From the NCBI RefSeq assembly GCF_004348735.1, contig NZ_SMKT01000044.1, positions 1 through 55,967 of the forward strand: a DNA stretch of 55,967 bases, written 5' to 3'. The position numbers and the translations under genes are program-made. Under the pieces are notes generated by a model. The model was given only the letters and a program-made list of their open reading frames with translations. It was not told where the DNA came from and did not search any database. This stretch comes from Actinomadura sp. KC06 (GTDB lineage Bacteria > Actinomycetota > Actinomycetes > Streptosporangiales > Streptosporangiaceae). Shown here in pieces: positions 24,461 to 32,241 of the stretch; position 1 is the stretch's first letter; every line of letters begins with the position of its first letter.

Positions 24461-24838
24461 CTATTCGGCCGGGTCCGGGTGGGCGTCGAGCCAGGCCGTC
24501 GCCCGCCTGCGCGACGCTTGGGACAGCCAGGCGTCCTGGACGATCTCCGTCAGCTCCCCCAGCGTGAGCTCACCGATCCGGCTCGCCCGCAGCAGCACCG
24601 ACCGGTGGCCGTTGAAGTGCGGTGTCGTGAAGAACGGCGACGCCTCGTCCTGAACCAGCGCGAGCTTGTCGGACTCGGACGGGACCCAGAACACGATCAC
24701 GTCCGGGTAGCGCTCGCCGGTGTCCGGATCGACCGCGTCCGGACGGGGTGTGCGGAAGAACACGAACGACTTGCCGCCGACCTGGTAGACGGGGTTCTCG
24801 CCCTTCCCGTGCTCGACCGTGACATGAGGCATCCCCAA
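24461..24838 (-). CDS. MmcQ/YjbR-like protein, start uncertain
   Basis: A 125-residue product matching the MmcQ/YjbR double-wing fold ('VTVEHGKGENPVYQVGGKSFVFFRTP', 'VIVFWVPSESDKLALVQDEASPFFTTPHFNGHRSVLLR', 'ELTEIVQDAWLSQASRRRATAWL'). The only usable start is TTG 24838, yet family-like sequence (KVEDVHELAL) continues upstream in frame for about ten codons with no ATG or GTG before a TAG stop. Either a rare start codon is used or the original start was lost. Function unknown. Confidence 0.75.
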   Translation of the reverse strand: MGMPHVTVEHGKGENPVYQVGGKSFVFFRTPRPDAVDPDTGERYPDVIVFWVPSESDKLALVQDEASPFFTTPHFNGHRSVLLRASRIGELTLGELTEIVQDAWLSQASRRRATAWLDAHPDPAE

Positions 24839-24930
24839 GGCCAGCTCATGGACGTCCTCGACCTTGGCGCGGCGCGTTCTGACCGACGTACCAGCAGCGT
24901 AAACCTAGGCTGCCCCGCGCCTGGCCGCCG

Positions 24931-25575
24931 TCAGTGAGCGCTCGCGCTCGCCGTCCCGTCGCCGTCGCCGCCGCCACTGCCGCTGCCGCAGAGGCGCAGA
25001 GTGCTTTCCAGGCACAAAGCCGCAGCCTCGTCGGCGGTGAGGCGTCCGTCGGCGACTTCGGCCGCGGCGGTGTGCTGGAGGCCGATCACGGCGGCGGCGA
25101 GCCAGGCGGCGGGAGGCGACCGGTCGAAGTCGCCCGCGCGCTGGCCTCGCTGGATGAGCCGTTCGAGCCGCGGCGGCACGACGTCGTGGGGGTCGTTGGT
25201 CTTGGGCCGCGGGATCCCGGTCAGGGTGGGATTGAGGATGAGGGGATAGCGGCCGATGAACCGCCATCCGGCGTCGAGGAACCGGGCCAGCGCGTCGGCG
25301 GGCGGGGCGGTGTCGAGGCCGGCGTCGTCGAGCAGGGCGAGGTATTCGGCCGCCGCGACCTCGATGAGGGCCGCGATGAGAGCGTCGCGCGAGGGGAAGT
25401 GCGCGTAGACGGTCTGGCGGGTGACGCTGGCCGCGGTCGCGATCTCCTCCATGCTGGCGTCGAGCCGCTCGCCGAGCACGATGCGCGCCGCGTTGAGGAT
25501 GGCGTCGATGCTGCGCCGGGCGTCGGACCGCCGGGTGCGAGTCGCCTTCGCGGCCGTGCCGAGCGTGTCACCCAT
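24931..25575 (-). CDS. TetR-family transcriptional regulator
   Basis: A 214-residue TetR protein with HTH 'LDASMEEIATAASVTRQTVYAHFPSRDALIAAL' and a C-terminal ligand domain ending in a Gly/Ser/Asp-rich tail. ATG 25575 is fixed by TATCGT seven bases upstream and TTGTCA 18 bp further, implying a leaderless message. It is divergent from a DrrAB-type exporter whose promoter contains a perfect inverted repeat, the probable TetR operator. Confidence 0.92.
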   Translation of the reverse strand: MGDTLGTAAKATRTRRSDARRSIDAILNAARIVLGERLDASMEEIATAASVTRQTVYAHFPSRDALIAALIEVAAAEYLALLDDAGLDTAPPADALARFLDAGWRFIGRYPLILNPTLTGIPRPKTNDPHDVVPPRLERLIQRGQRAGDFDRSPPAAWLAAAVIGLQHTAAAEVADGRLTADEAAALCLESTLRLCGSGSGGGDGDGTASASAH

Positions 25576-25605
25576 CCCGATGACGATATCCGTCCGGCCG
25601 CAACC

Positions 25606-25637
25606 TTGACAAGCCGTAAGAGATAGCCAACTCTTAC
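25606..25637. promoter_or_regulatory. DrrA promoter (-35 TTGACA) with TetR operator
   Basis: TTGACA at 25606-25611 faces the ABC genes. GTAAGAG-N8-CTCTTAC (25616-25637) has perfect 7-bp arms and ends three bases before the DrrA ATG. There is no room for a ribosome site, so the message is probably leaderless and the operator covers the start point. Confidence 0.65.
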
Positions 25638-25640
25638 AGC

Positions 25641-26750
25641 ATGTCAAAGAACAGCCCGGAGAGGGACGGCCCGGCGATCGAGGCGCGCGGCCTGGTCAAG
25701 GTCTACGGCGGGAACCGAGCCCTGGACGGGATCGACCTCACGGTCCAGCGCGGTCAGGTGTTCGGGCTCCTCGGCCCGAACGGAGCAGGGAAGACCACCG
25801 CCGTCCGCGTACTGGCCACCTTGACCCGGCCCGACCGCGGCACCGCCCGCGTCCTCGGCCACGACGTGATCCGCGCGCGGGACGCGATCCGGGCCCGGGT
25901 CGCGGTGACCGGCCAGTTCGCCGCCCTGGACGCGGACCTGACCGGATACGAGAACCTGTCCGTCCTCGGCCGCCTACACGGCCTGTCCCGCGCCGCCGTC
26001 CGGCGGCGAGCCGACGACCTGCTCACCGCGTTCGACCTCACCGGCGCGGCCGCCCGTCCGGTGGGCGGGTACTCGGGCGGAATGCGCCGCCGGCTCGACA
26101 TCGCGGCCAGCCTGATCGTGACCCCCGACCTGCTGTTCCTCGACGAACCGACCACCGGACTCGACCCGCGCGGCCGCGGCCGGGTGTGGGAGCTGGTCCG
26201 CCGGATCGCCGCGGCGGGCACCACCGTCCTGCTCACCACCCAGTACCTCGACGAGGCCGACCAGCTCGCCGGGCGGATCGCGGTCATCGACCGCGGCCGG
26301 GTCGTGGCCGAAGGCACCAGCGCCCAGCTCAAATCCCGGGTCGGCTCGGGCACGCTGCACGTCCGGCTCCTCGACGGCGCGGCGCGTCCGCGAGCACGGC
26401 AGGTCCTGGCCGACACCCTGGACGGGACGGTCCGCCTCGCCGCAGACCCGCTCGCCCTCTCCGTCCCGCTGACCGCCCCAACCGACGCGACGGACGTGGC
26501 CCGCCGGATCGGCCACGCCATGATCCGGCTAGCCGACGCCCGGGTCCCGGTCGCCGAAGTCACCCTCGGCCACCCCAGCCTGGACGAAGCCTTCCTAGCC
26601 TTGACCGCCCACAAAACCGCCCCCACCACCGAACAGGCCGGCCGCCGCGCGGCCGGATCCGCCCTTGGCCACACGGACGGCTCCGTCCGCGGCCGCACGA
26701 CCGGCCGTGAGGTCGCCCCCGCCACCGCTGACGAGGAGGACAACGCATGA
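25641..26750 (+). CDS. ABC transporter ATP-binding protein, DrrA type
   Basis: A 369-residue ATPase: Walker A GPNGAGKT (45-52), signature YSGGMRRRLD, Walker B LLFLDEPTTGLD, D-loop, and a C-terminal DUF4162-like region ('GTLHVRLLDGAARPRARQVLAD ... VTLGHPSLDEAFLALT') found in daunorubicin-resistance-type exporters. A low-complexity tail follows. The ATG overlaps no ribosome site. Its stop overlaps the permease start by 4 bp. Together with the permease it probably exports a drug-like compound under TetR control. Confidence 0.93.
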   Translation: MSKNSPERDGPAIEARGLVKVYGGNRALDGIDLTVQRGQVFGLLGPNGAGKTTAVRVLATLTRPDRGTARVLGHDVIRARDAIRARVAVTGQFAALDADLTGYENLSVLGRLHGLSRAAVRRRADDLLTAFDLTGAAARPVGGYSGGMRRRLDIAASLIVTPDLLFLDEPTTGLDPRGRGRVWELVRRIAAAGTTVLLTTQYLDEADQLAGRIAVIDRGRVVAEGTSAQLKSRVGSGTLHVRLLDGAARPRARQVLADTLDGTVRLAADPLALSVPLTAPTDATDVARRIGHAMIRLADARVPVAEVTLGHPSLDEAFLALTAHKTAPTTEQAGRRAAGSALGHTDGSVRGRTTGREVAPATADEEDNA

Positions 26751-27595
26751 GCAGCCCGGCCGCCGTCTCCCGCGCCATCGGGGCGGAGACCCACCAGATC
26801 GACATCATGCTCACGGCGGCCCGGCCGCGTCGCCGCGCCGGGGCGCTCCTCGCCTCCGCGACCTTCGGCCGGCGGGCCCTGCTCAAGATCAGGCACGATC
26901 CCAAACAGCTCGTGGACTCGGTGGCCATCCCGGTCCTGTTCACCGTGCTGTTCACATACCTCTTCGGCGGTGCCGTCAGCGGCTCGCCCGGCGCCTACCT
27001 CGAAGTCCTCCTGCCCGGAACGCTGAGCATGAGCATCGCCATCGTCACCATGTACGGCGGCGCCCGCCTCGCCCAGGACGTCACGACCGGGGCCTTCGAG
27101 CGCTTCAGCTCGCTGTCCGTCTGGCGCGGCGCCTTCGTGCTCGGCGGCCTGCTCAGCGACGCCGCCCGCTACCTGTTCGCGTCCGCCATCGTCGTGGTCC
27201 TCGGGCTGATCATGGGATACCGGCCGGACGGCGGCGCACCGGGCGTGCTCGCCGCTGTGGCCCTAATCGTCGCCTTCGGGCTCTCCCTGTCACTGCTGTG
27301 GGCCGCGGTGGCACTGCTCGTGCGCGACCCGGCCGTCGTCATCAGCATCGCCAACATCGTGCTCATGCCGCTCTCGTTCGCCAGCAACATCTTCGTCGAA
27401 CCCGAAACCATGCCCGGCTGGCTCCAGGCCTTCGTGGACATCAACCCGCTCAGCCACGTCGCGACCACGGCCAGAGATCTGATGAACGCCACCGGCGGCA
27501 CCGGCGGATCATTCGCTTGGACGCTCATCACGACCGCCGCCATAACCGCGGTGTCCGCCCCGCTCACCCTCCACCTCTACGCCAAACAGCACTGA
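26747..27595 (+). CDS. ABC-2 transporter permease, DrrB type
   Basis: A 282-residue permease with about six membrane segments and the ABC-2 hallmark 'PVLFTVLFTYLFGGAV', plus 'SFASNIFVEPETMPGWLQAFVDINPLSHV', which is characteristic of DrrB-like proteins. The start codon overlaps the drrA stop (ATGA). It pairs with the upstream ATPase to form an exporter. Confidence 0.93.
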   Translation: MSSPAAVSRAIGAETHQIDIMLTAARPRRRAGALLASATFGRRALLKIRHDPKQLVDSVAIPVLFTVLFTYLFGGAVSGSPGAYLEVLLPGTLSMSIAIVTMYGGARLAQDVTTGAFERFSSLSVWRGAFVLGGLLSDAARYLFASAIVVVLGLIMGYRPDGGAPGVLAAVALIVAFGLSLSLLWAAVALLVRDPAVVISIANIVLMPLSFASNIFVEPETMPGWLQAFVDINPLSHVATTARDLMNATGGTGGSFAWTLITTAAITAVSAPLTLHLYAKQH

Positions 27596-27602
27596 CCGCC
27601 GA

Positions 27603-30227
27603 TTACTGGGCCATATCGACAAAGCGGCTGTAATGCCCCTGGAAGGCGACGGTGACGGTGGCGGTGGGGCCGTTACGATGCTTGGCCACGATCAGGTCGG
27701 CCTCACCGGCCCGCGGCGACTCCTTCTCGTAGGCGTCCTCCCTGTGCAGCAGGATCACCATGTCCGCATCCTGCTCGATCGAGCCCGATTCGCGCAGGTC
27801 GGACACCATGGGCTTCTTGTCCGTTCGCTGCTCAGGACCTCGGTTGAGCTGCGACAACGCGATGACCGGGACGCCGAGCTCCTTGGCCAGCAGCTTCAGC
27901 GAGCGGGAGAACTCCGACACCTCGACCTGGCGGCTCTCGACGCGCTTCCCCGACGTCATCAGCTGCAGATAGTCGACGATCACCAGGCGCAGGTCGTGCT
28001 GCTGTTTGAGCCGACGGCACTTAGCGCGGATCTCCATCATCGACATGTTGGGCGAATCGTCGATGAACAGCGGCGCCTCGGCGACCTCGCTCATCCGGCG
28101 TGCGAGACGCGTCCAGTCCTCGTCCTGCATCGTGCCGGACCGCATCGCGTGCAGCGCCACCCGCGCCTCCGCCGACAGCAGCCGCATCGTGATCTCGTTC
28201 CGCCCCATCTCCAGGCTGAAGAACGCCGACGTCAACCCATGCTTGATCGACGCCGCCCGCGCGAAGTCGAGCGCGAGCGTGGAATTGTGCGTCGGGATGC
28301 AGGACCGTCCGGCCAGATACATGTGGTCGGCATTGTCGACCTGGACGCACCGCACCGGGACGCTCTCGACCGGCCGGACGTCCACGATGTACCGCACCCG
28401 CACCTTGGGGTCGACGACCGCACGCTGCCGCGCCGCCTTACGCGGCAACCGGAACACCGTCTCCGCAGGCGTGAAATTGATGCGGTAGAAGGTGGACGTC
28501 TCCGGCGAACGTCCCTTGACCTTCTTGGTCGTCATCGTCGCCCGGTAACCGAGGCTGAGAATCAGCTCGTGGGCGCCTTCAGCGAGCCGCTTGTTGACGA
28601 ACCCTAGCTGGACCTGCCCGATCTCGGACACATATCCGTCGGTATCGAGCATCCCCGCCAGCAACGCCCGCCGCTGCTCCTCAGACGCCCGCAGGTACTG
28701 ACCCGGTATGTGCTTGTTCCGCCACAGCCCCAGCTCTGTGATCTTCGCGTGGAAACCCGGGAGGCCGAACCGCCCGGGAGTCCCGCGACGCGTGACCGGC
28801 TGCCCGGCTGCTTCTATCTGCTCAAGGATCTCCTCATCGAAGCAGGTGATCGTGCCAGACCAGCTGTGCCCATCACCGAGCCATGCACCCAGCACGTATG
28901 GATAAATGGGCAGGTCCGCTTTGGGCAGCTGAAAGGGCGCAGCAACTTCGACTGCATGATTAGGACGATTGTCGCCGTCACAACGCACGGTTGCGGCAAT
29001 CTCCTCGGTCGTCTTGGTTGACCGATGCTGCGCCGTCGTCGCGAAGTTCAGTGGACGAACCGCACGCCCCAGTAGCCCCCCTCGGTAGAGACTCGTCCGC
29101 TCATTGCGGAGAGGGCGTTTGGAGATGCTCGCATCTACCTCTCCACGGTGCCCCAATTCCCGGGTTACCGTGCGGAGCACATTCTTGAACTCCTCGCCAA
29201 CATCGGCGACCGCCTCTCGGTGCGTGACGAGCCGACGGGCCTGCTCATTCGCATCCGCTGGCGCCCATCGGACACGGTTGATCGCCTCGTCGGACCAGTA
29301 ATAGGTCCGGTTCCTCTGACTCTGCTGACGGCGGCTCGCGCGGGTGGTCGTACGCCACTGGTGCTGTGCATCGGCGACGATGACCTCGCCGTCCGAGAAC
29401 TCGATCTCATAGCACGGGCGGCTGTGCATGACTTCCGTGGCGGCGACGACGCGCGTCGGTTTGCCGTCGGCTCCGATCAGGTAGTCACCAACGGACACTT
29501 CGCCCATAGTGGTCCATCCCGAAGGGGTGGGAAGTGGGACATTTAGGGCAAATGCCTTACCCATGGCAGGTCTCGCGGCGACCACAATCATCTGGCCGGG
29601 GTGGAGGCCGTTGGTGAGGGCGTCGAGGTCGGCGAAACCGGTGGGGCAGCCGACCATCTGGCCGCCGCGGCTGCCGATCGCCTCGATCTCGTCCAGGGCG
29701 CCGGGCATGATCTCGCTGAGGGCGACGTAGTCCTCGCCGGCGCGCTTCTCGGCGATGGCGAAGACCTCGGCCTGGGCGCGGTCGAGGACCTCGTCGGCGT
29801 CCGCGCCGTCGGCGGCGTACCCCATCTGGACGATGCGGGTGCCGGTCTCGACCAGCCGCCGCAGGATCGCCCGCTCATGGACGATCTTCGCGTAGTACCC
29901 GGCGTTGGCCGCCGTGGGCACGAGGGAGATCAGGGTGTGCAGGTAGGGCGCACCGCCGATGCGGCCGATCTCGCCGTTCTTGGTCAGCTCGCCGGCGACG
30001 GTGACCGCGTCGGCGGGGTCGCCGCGGCCGTAGAGGTTGAGAATGGTGTCGTAGACGATCTGGTGCGCGGGACGGTAGAAGTCGGGCGTGCGCAGGAGCT
30101 CGACGACCTCGGCGATGGCGTCCGGGGAGAGCAGCATGCCGCCGAGGACGCCCTGCTCGGCGGAGATGTCGTGCGGTGGGGTGCGTTCGAACTCGGGCTC
30201 GGACGGTCCGATCTCGGCCACGCTCAC
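27603..30227 (-). CDS. dnaB: replicative DNA helicase DnaB containing an intein
   Basis: An 874-codon frame. N-extein residues 1-224 and C-extein 649-874 together give a normal 450-residue DnaB. The N-terminal DnaB domain is 'PPHDISAEQGVLGGMLLSPDAI'; the helicase domain has Walker A split as AARPAMGK / STLALDFARAA, Walker B LVIVDYLQLM, LSQLNRGPEQR and the arginine-finger end 'LIVAKHRNGPTATVTVAFQGHYSRF'. An intein occupies 225-648, between the Walker A Lys and Ser, so splicing is essential for activity. It is divergent from a MATE gene, with DnaA-box-like sites between. Confidence 0.97.
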   Translation of the reverse strand: MSVAEIGPSEPEFERTPPHDISAEQGVLGGMLLSPDAIAEVVELLRTPDFYRPAHQIVYDTILNLYGRGDPADAVTVAGELTKNGEIGRIGGAPYLHTLISLVPTAANAGYYAKIVHERAILRRLVETGTRIVQMGYAADGADADEVLDRAQAEVFAIAEKRAGEDYVALSEIMPGALDEIEAIGSRGGQMVGCPTGFADLDALTNGLHPGQMIVVAARPAMGKAFALNVPLPTPSGWTTMGEVSVGDYLIGADGKPTRVVAATEVMHSRPCYEIEFSDGEVIVADAQHQWRTTTRASRRQQSQRNRTYYWSDEAINRVRWAPADANEQARRLVTHREAVADVGEEFKNVLRTVTRELGHRGEVDASISKRPLRNERTSLYRGGLLGRAVRPLNFATTAQHRSTKTTEEIAATVRCDGDNRPNHAVEVAAPFQLPKADLPIYPYVLGAWLGDGHSWSGTITCFDEEILEQIEAAGQPVTRRGTPGRFGLPGFHAKITELGLWRNKHIPGQYLRASEEQRRALLAGMLDTDGYVSEIGQVQLGFVNKRLAEGAHELILSLGYRATMTTKKVKGRSPETSTFYRINFTPAETVFRLPRKAARQRAVVDPKVRVRYIVDVRPVESVPVRCVQVDNADHMYLAGRSCIPTHNSTLALDFARAASIKHGLTSAFFSLEMGRNEITMRLLSAEARVALHAMRSGTMQDEDWTRLARRMSEVAEAPLFIDDSPNMSMMEIRAKCRRLKQQHDLRLVIVDYLQLMTSGKRVESRQVEVSEFSRSLKLLAKELGVPVIALSQLNRGPEQRTDKKPMVSDLRESGSIEQDADMVILLHREDAYEKESPRAGEADLIVAKHRNGPTATVTVAFQGHYSRFVDMAQ
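28284..29555 (-). mobile_element. class 3-type intein with LAGLIDADG endonuclease in DnaB
   Basis: A 424-residue in-frame intein at the P-loop Lys/Ser junction. Its first residue is Ala, not Cys or Ser. Intein-numbered residues: block B H65 and W67 (ADAQHQW), block F C403 (VRCVQVDNADHMYLAG), block G T422-H423-N424 (PTHN), followed by extein Ser+1. Trp at B:12, Cys at F:4 and Thr at G:5 are the 'WCT' set that defines class 3 inteins. Endonuclease motifs VLGAWLGDG and LLAGMLDTDG keep their acidic residues, so homing activity looks intact. GC is lower than in the exteins, mainly in the N-terminal half. Confidence 0.93.
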
Positions 30228-30350
30228 CGTCGCACCCCCTTCATCTCGGTCGCCGGCGGCCCCGTCCGCCCCATCGCCGACCGTTCATCTCACGTCTACC
30301 TGAAGCGTCCGACATTCTCCCGAGGCCACGCGGCCGGGAGCAAAGCGTCC

Positions 30351-30427
30351 TGTGGACGAGCCTGTGGACCGCCTGTGCAGACACGCCGATCGCGTTGTGC
30401 ACGACCTGTGGACAACTTTGTGGATTC
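30351..30427. promoter_or_regulatory. cluster of DnaA-box-like sites upstream of dnaB
   Basis: TGTGGACAA (30407-30415) is a perfect complement of the actinobacterial DnaA box TTGTCCACA. Related nonamers are TGTGGACGA (30351), TGTGGACCG (30363) and TGTGGATTC (30419), with weaker TGTGCAGAC and TTGTGCACG between. All lie within 77 bp in the 338-bp gap between dnaB and the MATE gene. No DNA-unwinding AT-rich element or dnaA/dnaN is present, so this is not shown to be an origin. Confidence 0.55.
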
Positions 30428-30552
30428 GGCGTGGACGACGCGCGCCGCAGCCGTTTGAAGTGCGTAAACGTCGTCCACCGGGTGTGCGGGAAAGAAAGTT
30501 CGCGATCCTGAGCGATGTAAGGTGTGAAGTTCTTATATGAGTTACAGCCTGG

Positions 30553-30558
30553 TAGCCT
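30553..30558 (+). promoter_or_regulatory. -10 box of MATE gene
   Basis: TAGCCT seven bases before GTG 30566 with no ribosome site, a leaderless arrangement. Confidence 0.45.
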
Positions 30559-30565
30559 CGACGCG

Positions 30566-31891
30566 GTGTCCACTCCCCGGCGGCTCGCGTCCGCGCACGA
30601 CCGCGAGATCCTGCGCCTCGCCGTGCCGGCCTTCGGCGCGCTCGTCGCCGAACCCCTCTTCCTGCTGTCGGACTCGGCGATCGTCGGGCACCTCGGCACC
30701 GCGCCGCTGGGCGGGCTCGGAGTCGCCGGTCAGGCCCTGACCACGCTCGTCTACCTGTGCGTCTTCCTCGCGTACGGGACGACCGCCGGAGTGGCACGGC
30801 AGGTCGGCGCCGGGGACATACGCGCGGCCGTCCGGCAGGGCATCGACGGGATGTGGCTCGCGCTCGCCATCGGCCTGGCGCTGATCGTGATCGGCCTGCC
30901 GCTGGTCCCAGGGGTGGTGGACGCGTTCGGGGCGTCCGCCGACGTCGCCCCCTATGCCGAGACCTACCTGCGGGTCAGCCTCTTCGGGATCCCGGGGATG
31001 CTGATCGTCCTGGCCGGGACGGGCGTGCTGCGCGGCCTCCAGGACACCCGGACGCCCCTCGTCGTGTCGATCGGCGGGTTCTCGGTGAACCTGCTGCTCA
31101 ACGTGCTGTTCGTGATCGTCCTGGAGTGGGGGATCGCCGGTTCGGCGTGGGGCACCGTGATCGCCCAGACGGCCAGCGCGGCCGTCTACGTCGCCGTCGT
31201 GCTGCGGGCGGCCCGCCGGCATGGGGCTCCGGTTCGTCCGGACATGGCCGGGTTGAGGACGTCCGCGACGGCGGGCATCGGGCTCATCGTCCGGACGGCG
31301 GCGCTGCGTATCGTCCTCATCGTCGGGACGTCGATCGCGGCGCGGATGGGCGACGAGGAGATCGCCGCCTACCAGGTCGGATTCCAGGTGTGGACGCTGC
31401 TGGTGTTCGCGCTCGACGCCATCGCGATCGCCGGTCAGGCGATCACCGGGCGCTACCTCGGCGCGTCCGACCTCGCGGGCACGCGGGCCGTCACGCGCCG
31501 GATGGTGTGGTGGGGCGTCGTCTGCGGCGTGGCCTTCGGGCTGGGTATCCTCGCGGTCCGGCCGTGGCTGCCCGGGCTGTTCACGTCGGACGACGGCGTC
31601 CGCCACCTGCTGCTCGCCTCACTGCTGGTCGTGGCCGCGCTGCAGCCGGTCGCGGGCGTGGTGTTCGTCCTGGACGGCATCCTGATCGGCGCGGGCGACG
31701 GCGCCTACCTGGCGGTGACGACCCTCATCGCGACGGTCGTCTTCCTGCCGGCCGCGATCGTCCTCTACCGGACGGACGCGGGACTGATCGGGCTCTGGGC
31801 GGCGATCGGCCTTTGGATGCTGACCCGGCTGCTCACCCTGGGCCTGCGCGCCCGCGGCGACCGCTGGATGGTCACCGGCGCCGTCCGCTGA
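30566..31891 (+). CDS. MATE-family efflux transporter
   Basis: About 441 residues with 12 hydrophobic segments in two pseudo-symmetric MATE halves ('ILRLAVPAFGALVAEPLFLLSDSAIVGHLG', 'GVLRGLQDTRTPLVVSIGGFSVNLLLNVLFV', 'GDGAYLAVTTLIATVVFLPAAIVLY'). It probably exports cationic compounds using a Na+ or H+ gradient. GTG 30566 is preferred for its TAGCCT box and the family-like start; GTG 30524 would add 14 residues. In Streptomyces a MATE gene also lies next to dnaB and rplI. Confidence 0.93.
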   Translation: MSTPRRLASAHDREILRLAVPAFGALVAEPLFLLSDSAIVGHLGTAPLGGLGVAGQALTTLVYLCVFLAYGTTAGVARQVGAGDIRAAVRQGIDGMWLALAIGLALIVIGLPLVPGVVDAFGASADVAPYAETYLRVSLFGIPGMLIVLAGTGVLRGLQDTRTPLVVSIGGFSVNLLLNVLFVIVLEWGIAGSAWGTVIAQTASAAVYVAVVLRAARRHGAPVRPDMAGLRTSATAGIGLIVRTAALRIVLIVGTSIAARMGDEEIAAYQVGFQVWTLLVFALDAIAIAGQAITGRYLGASDLAGTRAVTRRMVWWGVVCGVAFGLGILAVRPWLPGLFTSDDGVRHLLLASLLVVAALQPVAGVVFVLDGILIGAGDGAYLAVTTLIATVVFLPAAIVLYRTDAGLIGLWAAIGLWMLTRLLTLGLRARGDRWMVTGAVR

Positions 31892-31910
31892 CGGAAACGC
31901 GCAGGCGCCC

Positions 31911-31932
31911 GGCTCCTGGCGCGGCGGGAGCC
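31911..31932 (+). terminator. possible terminator hairpin after MATE gene
   Basis: GGCTCC (31911-31916) pairs with GGAGCC (31927-31932) 20 bp after the stop. It overlaps a 17-bp tandem repeat, CTGGCGCGGCGGGAGCC at 31916-31932 repeated with one change at 31933-31949. No T-run follows, so confidence is low. Confidence 0.35.
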
Positions 31933-32021
31933 CTGGCGCGGCGCGAGCCCTGGCGACCGGGGACGCGCGGCGGCGGGCAACGGATTCCTCGAACCGCACC
32001 CGCACCGGCCTTCACACTCGC

Positions 32022-32043
32022 TACTATTCGAACATGTGTTCCA
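32022..32043 (+). promoter_or_regulatory. -10 box and LexA (SOS) box over a start codon
   Basis: TACTAT (32022-32027) is followed directly by TCGAACATGTGTTCCA (32028-32043), which matches the mycobacterial/actinobacterial SOS box TCGAAC-N4-GTTCGA at 11 of 12 defined positions. The ATG of the small gene (32034) lies in its spacer, so LexA would cover the transcription and translation start of a leaderless message. Confidence 0.7.
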
Positions 32044-32222
32044 CACACGGCGAGCGGATGGCCCGGCTGACGCAGGCGATCGACGACCTGGCGGCGGAGG
32101 GCCTGACCGGACTGCCTCCCGAAACCCTGGTGGAAAGGGTCGCGGGCATCTGGTCGCTCGTCGAGGGCATCGACCCCGAGATCGCCCGCCGCCGCACGCG
32201 CTACAGCACCCCCGAAACCTGA
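32034..32222 (+). CDS. small SOS-box-controlled protein, similar to DUF222 N-termini
   Basis: A 62-residue protein, MCSTHGERMARLTQAID followed by DLAAEGLTGLPPETLVERVAGIW and SLVEGIDPEIARRRTRY. The pattern (helix, 'L..LPPE.LVERV..I..LVE.IDPEIARR') resembles the first helices of DUF222/13E12 proteins, but no HNH domain follows. The start codon lies within a LexA box and six bases after TACTAT, so it is probably leaderless and DNA-damage inducible. Function unknown. Confidence 0.7.
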   Translation: MCSTHGERMARLTQAIDDLAAEGLTGLPPETLVERVAGIWSLVEGIDPEIARRRTRYSTPET

Positions 32223-32241
32223 CGCCGCACCCTTATGAGGG

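Noticed and set aside
28284..29555. Frameshift or assembly error in dnaB
   Set aside because: The insert is in frame, has full intein block order and ends precisely at the P-loop Ser, so it is a genuine intein.
30228..30565. Possible replication origin between dnaB and the MATE gene
   Set aside because: DnaA-like boxes are present but too few, with no AT-rich unwinding element and no dnaA or dnaN; reported only as a DnaA-box cluster.
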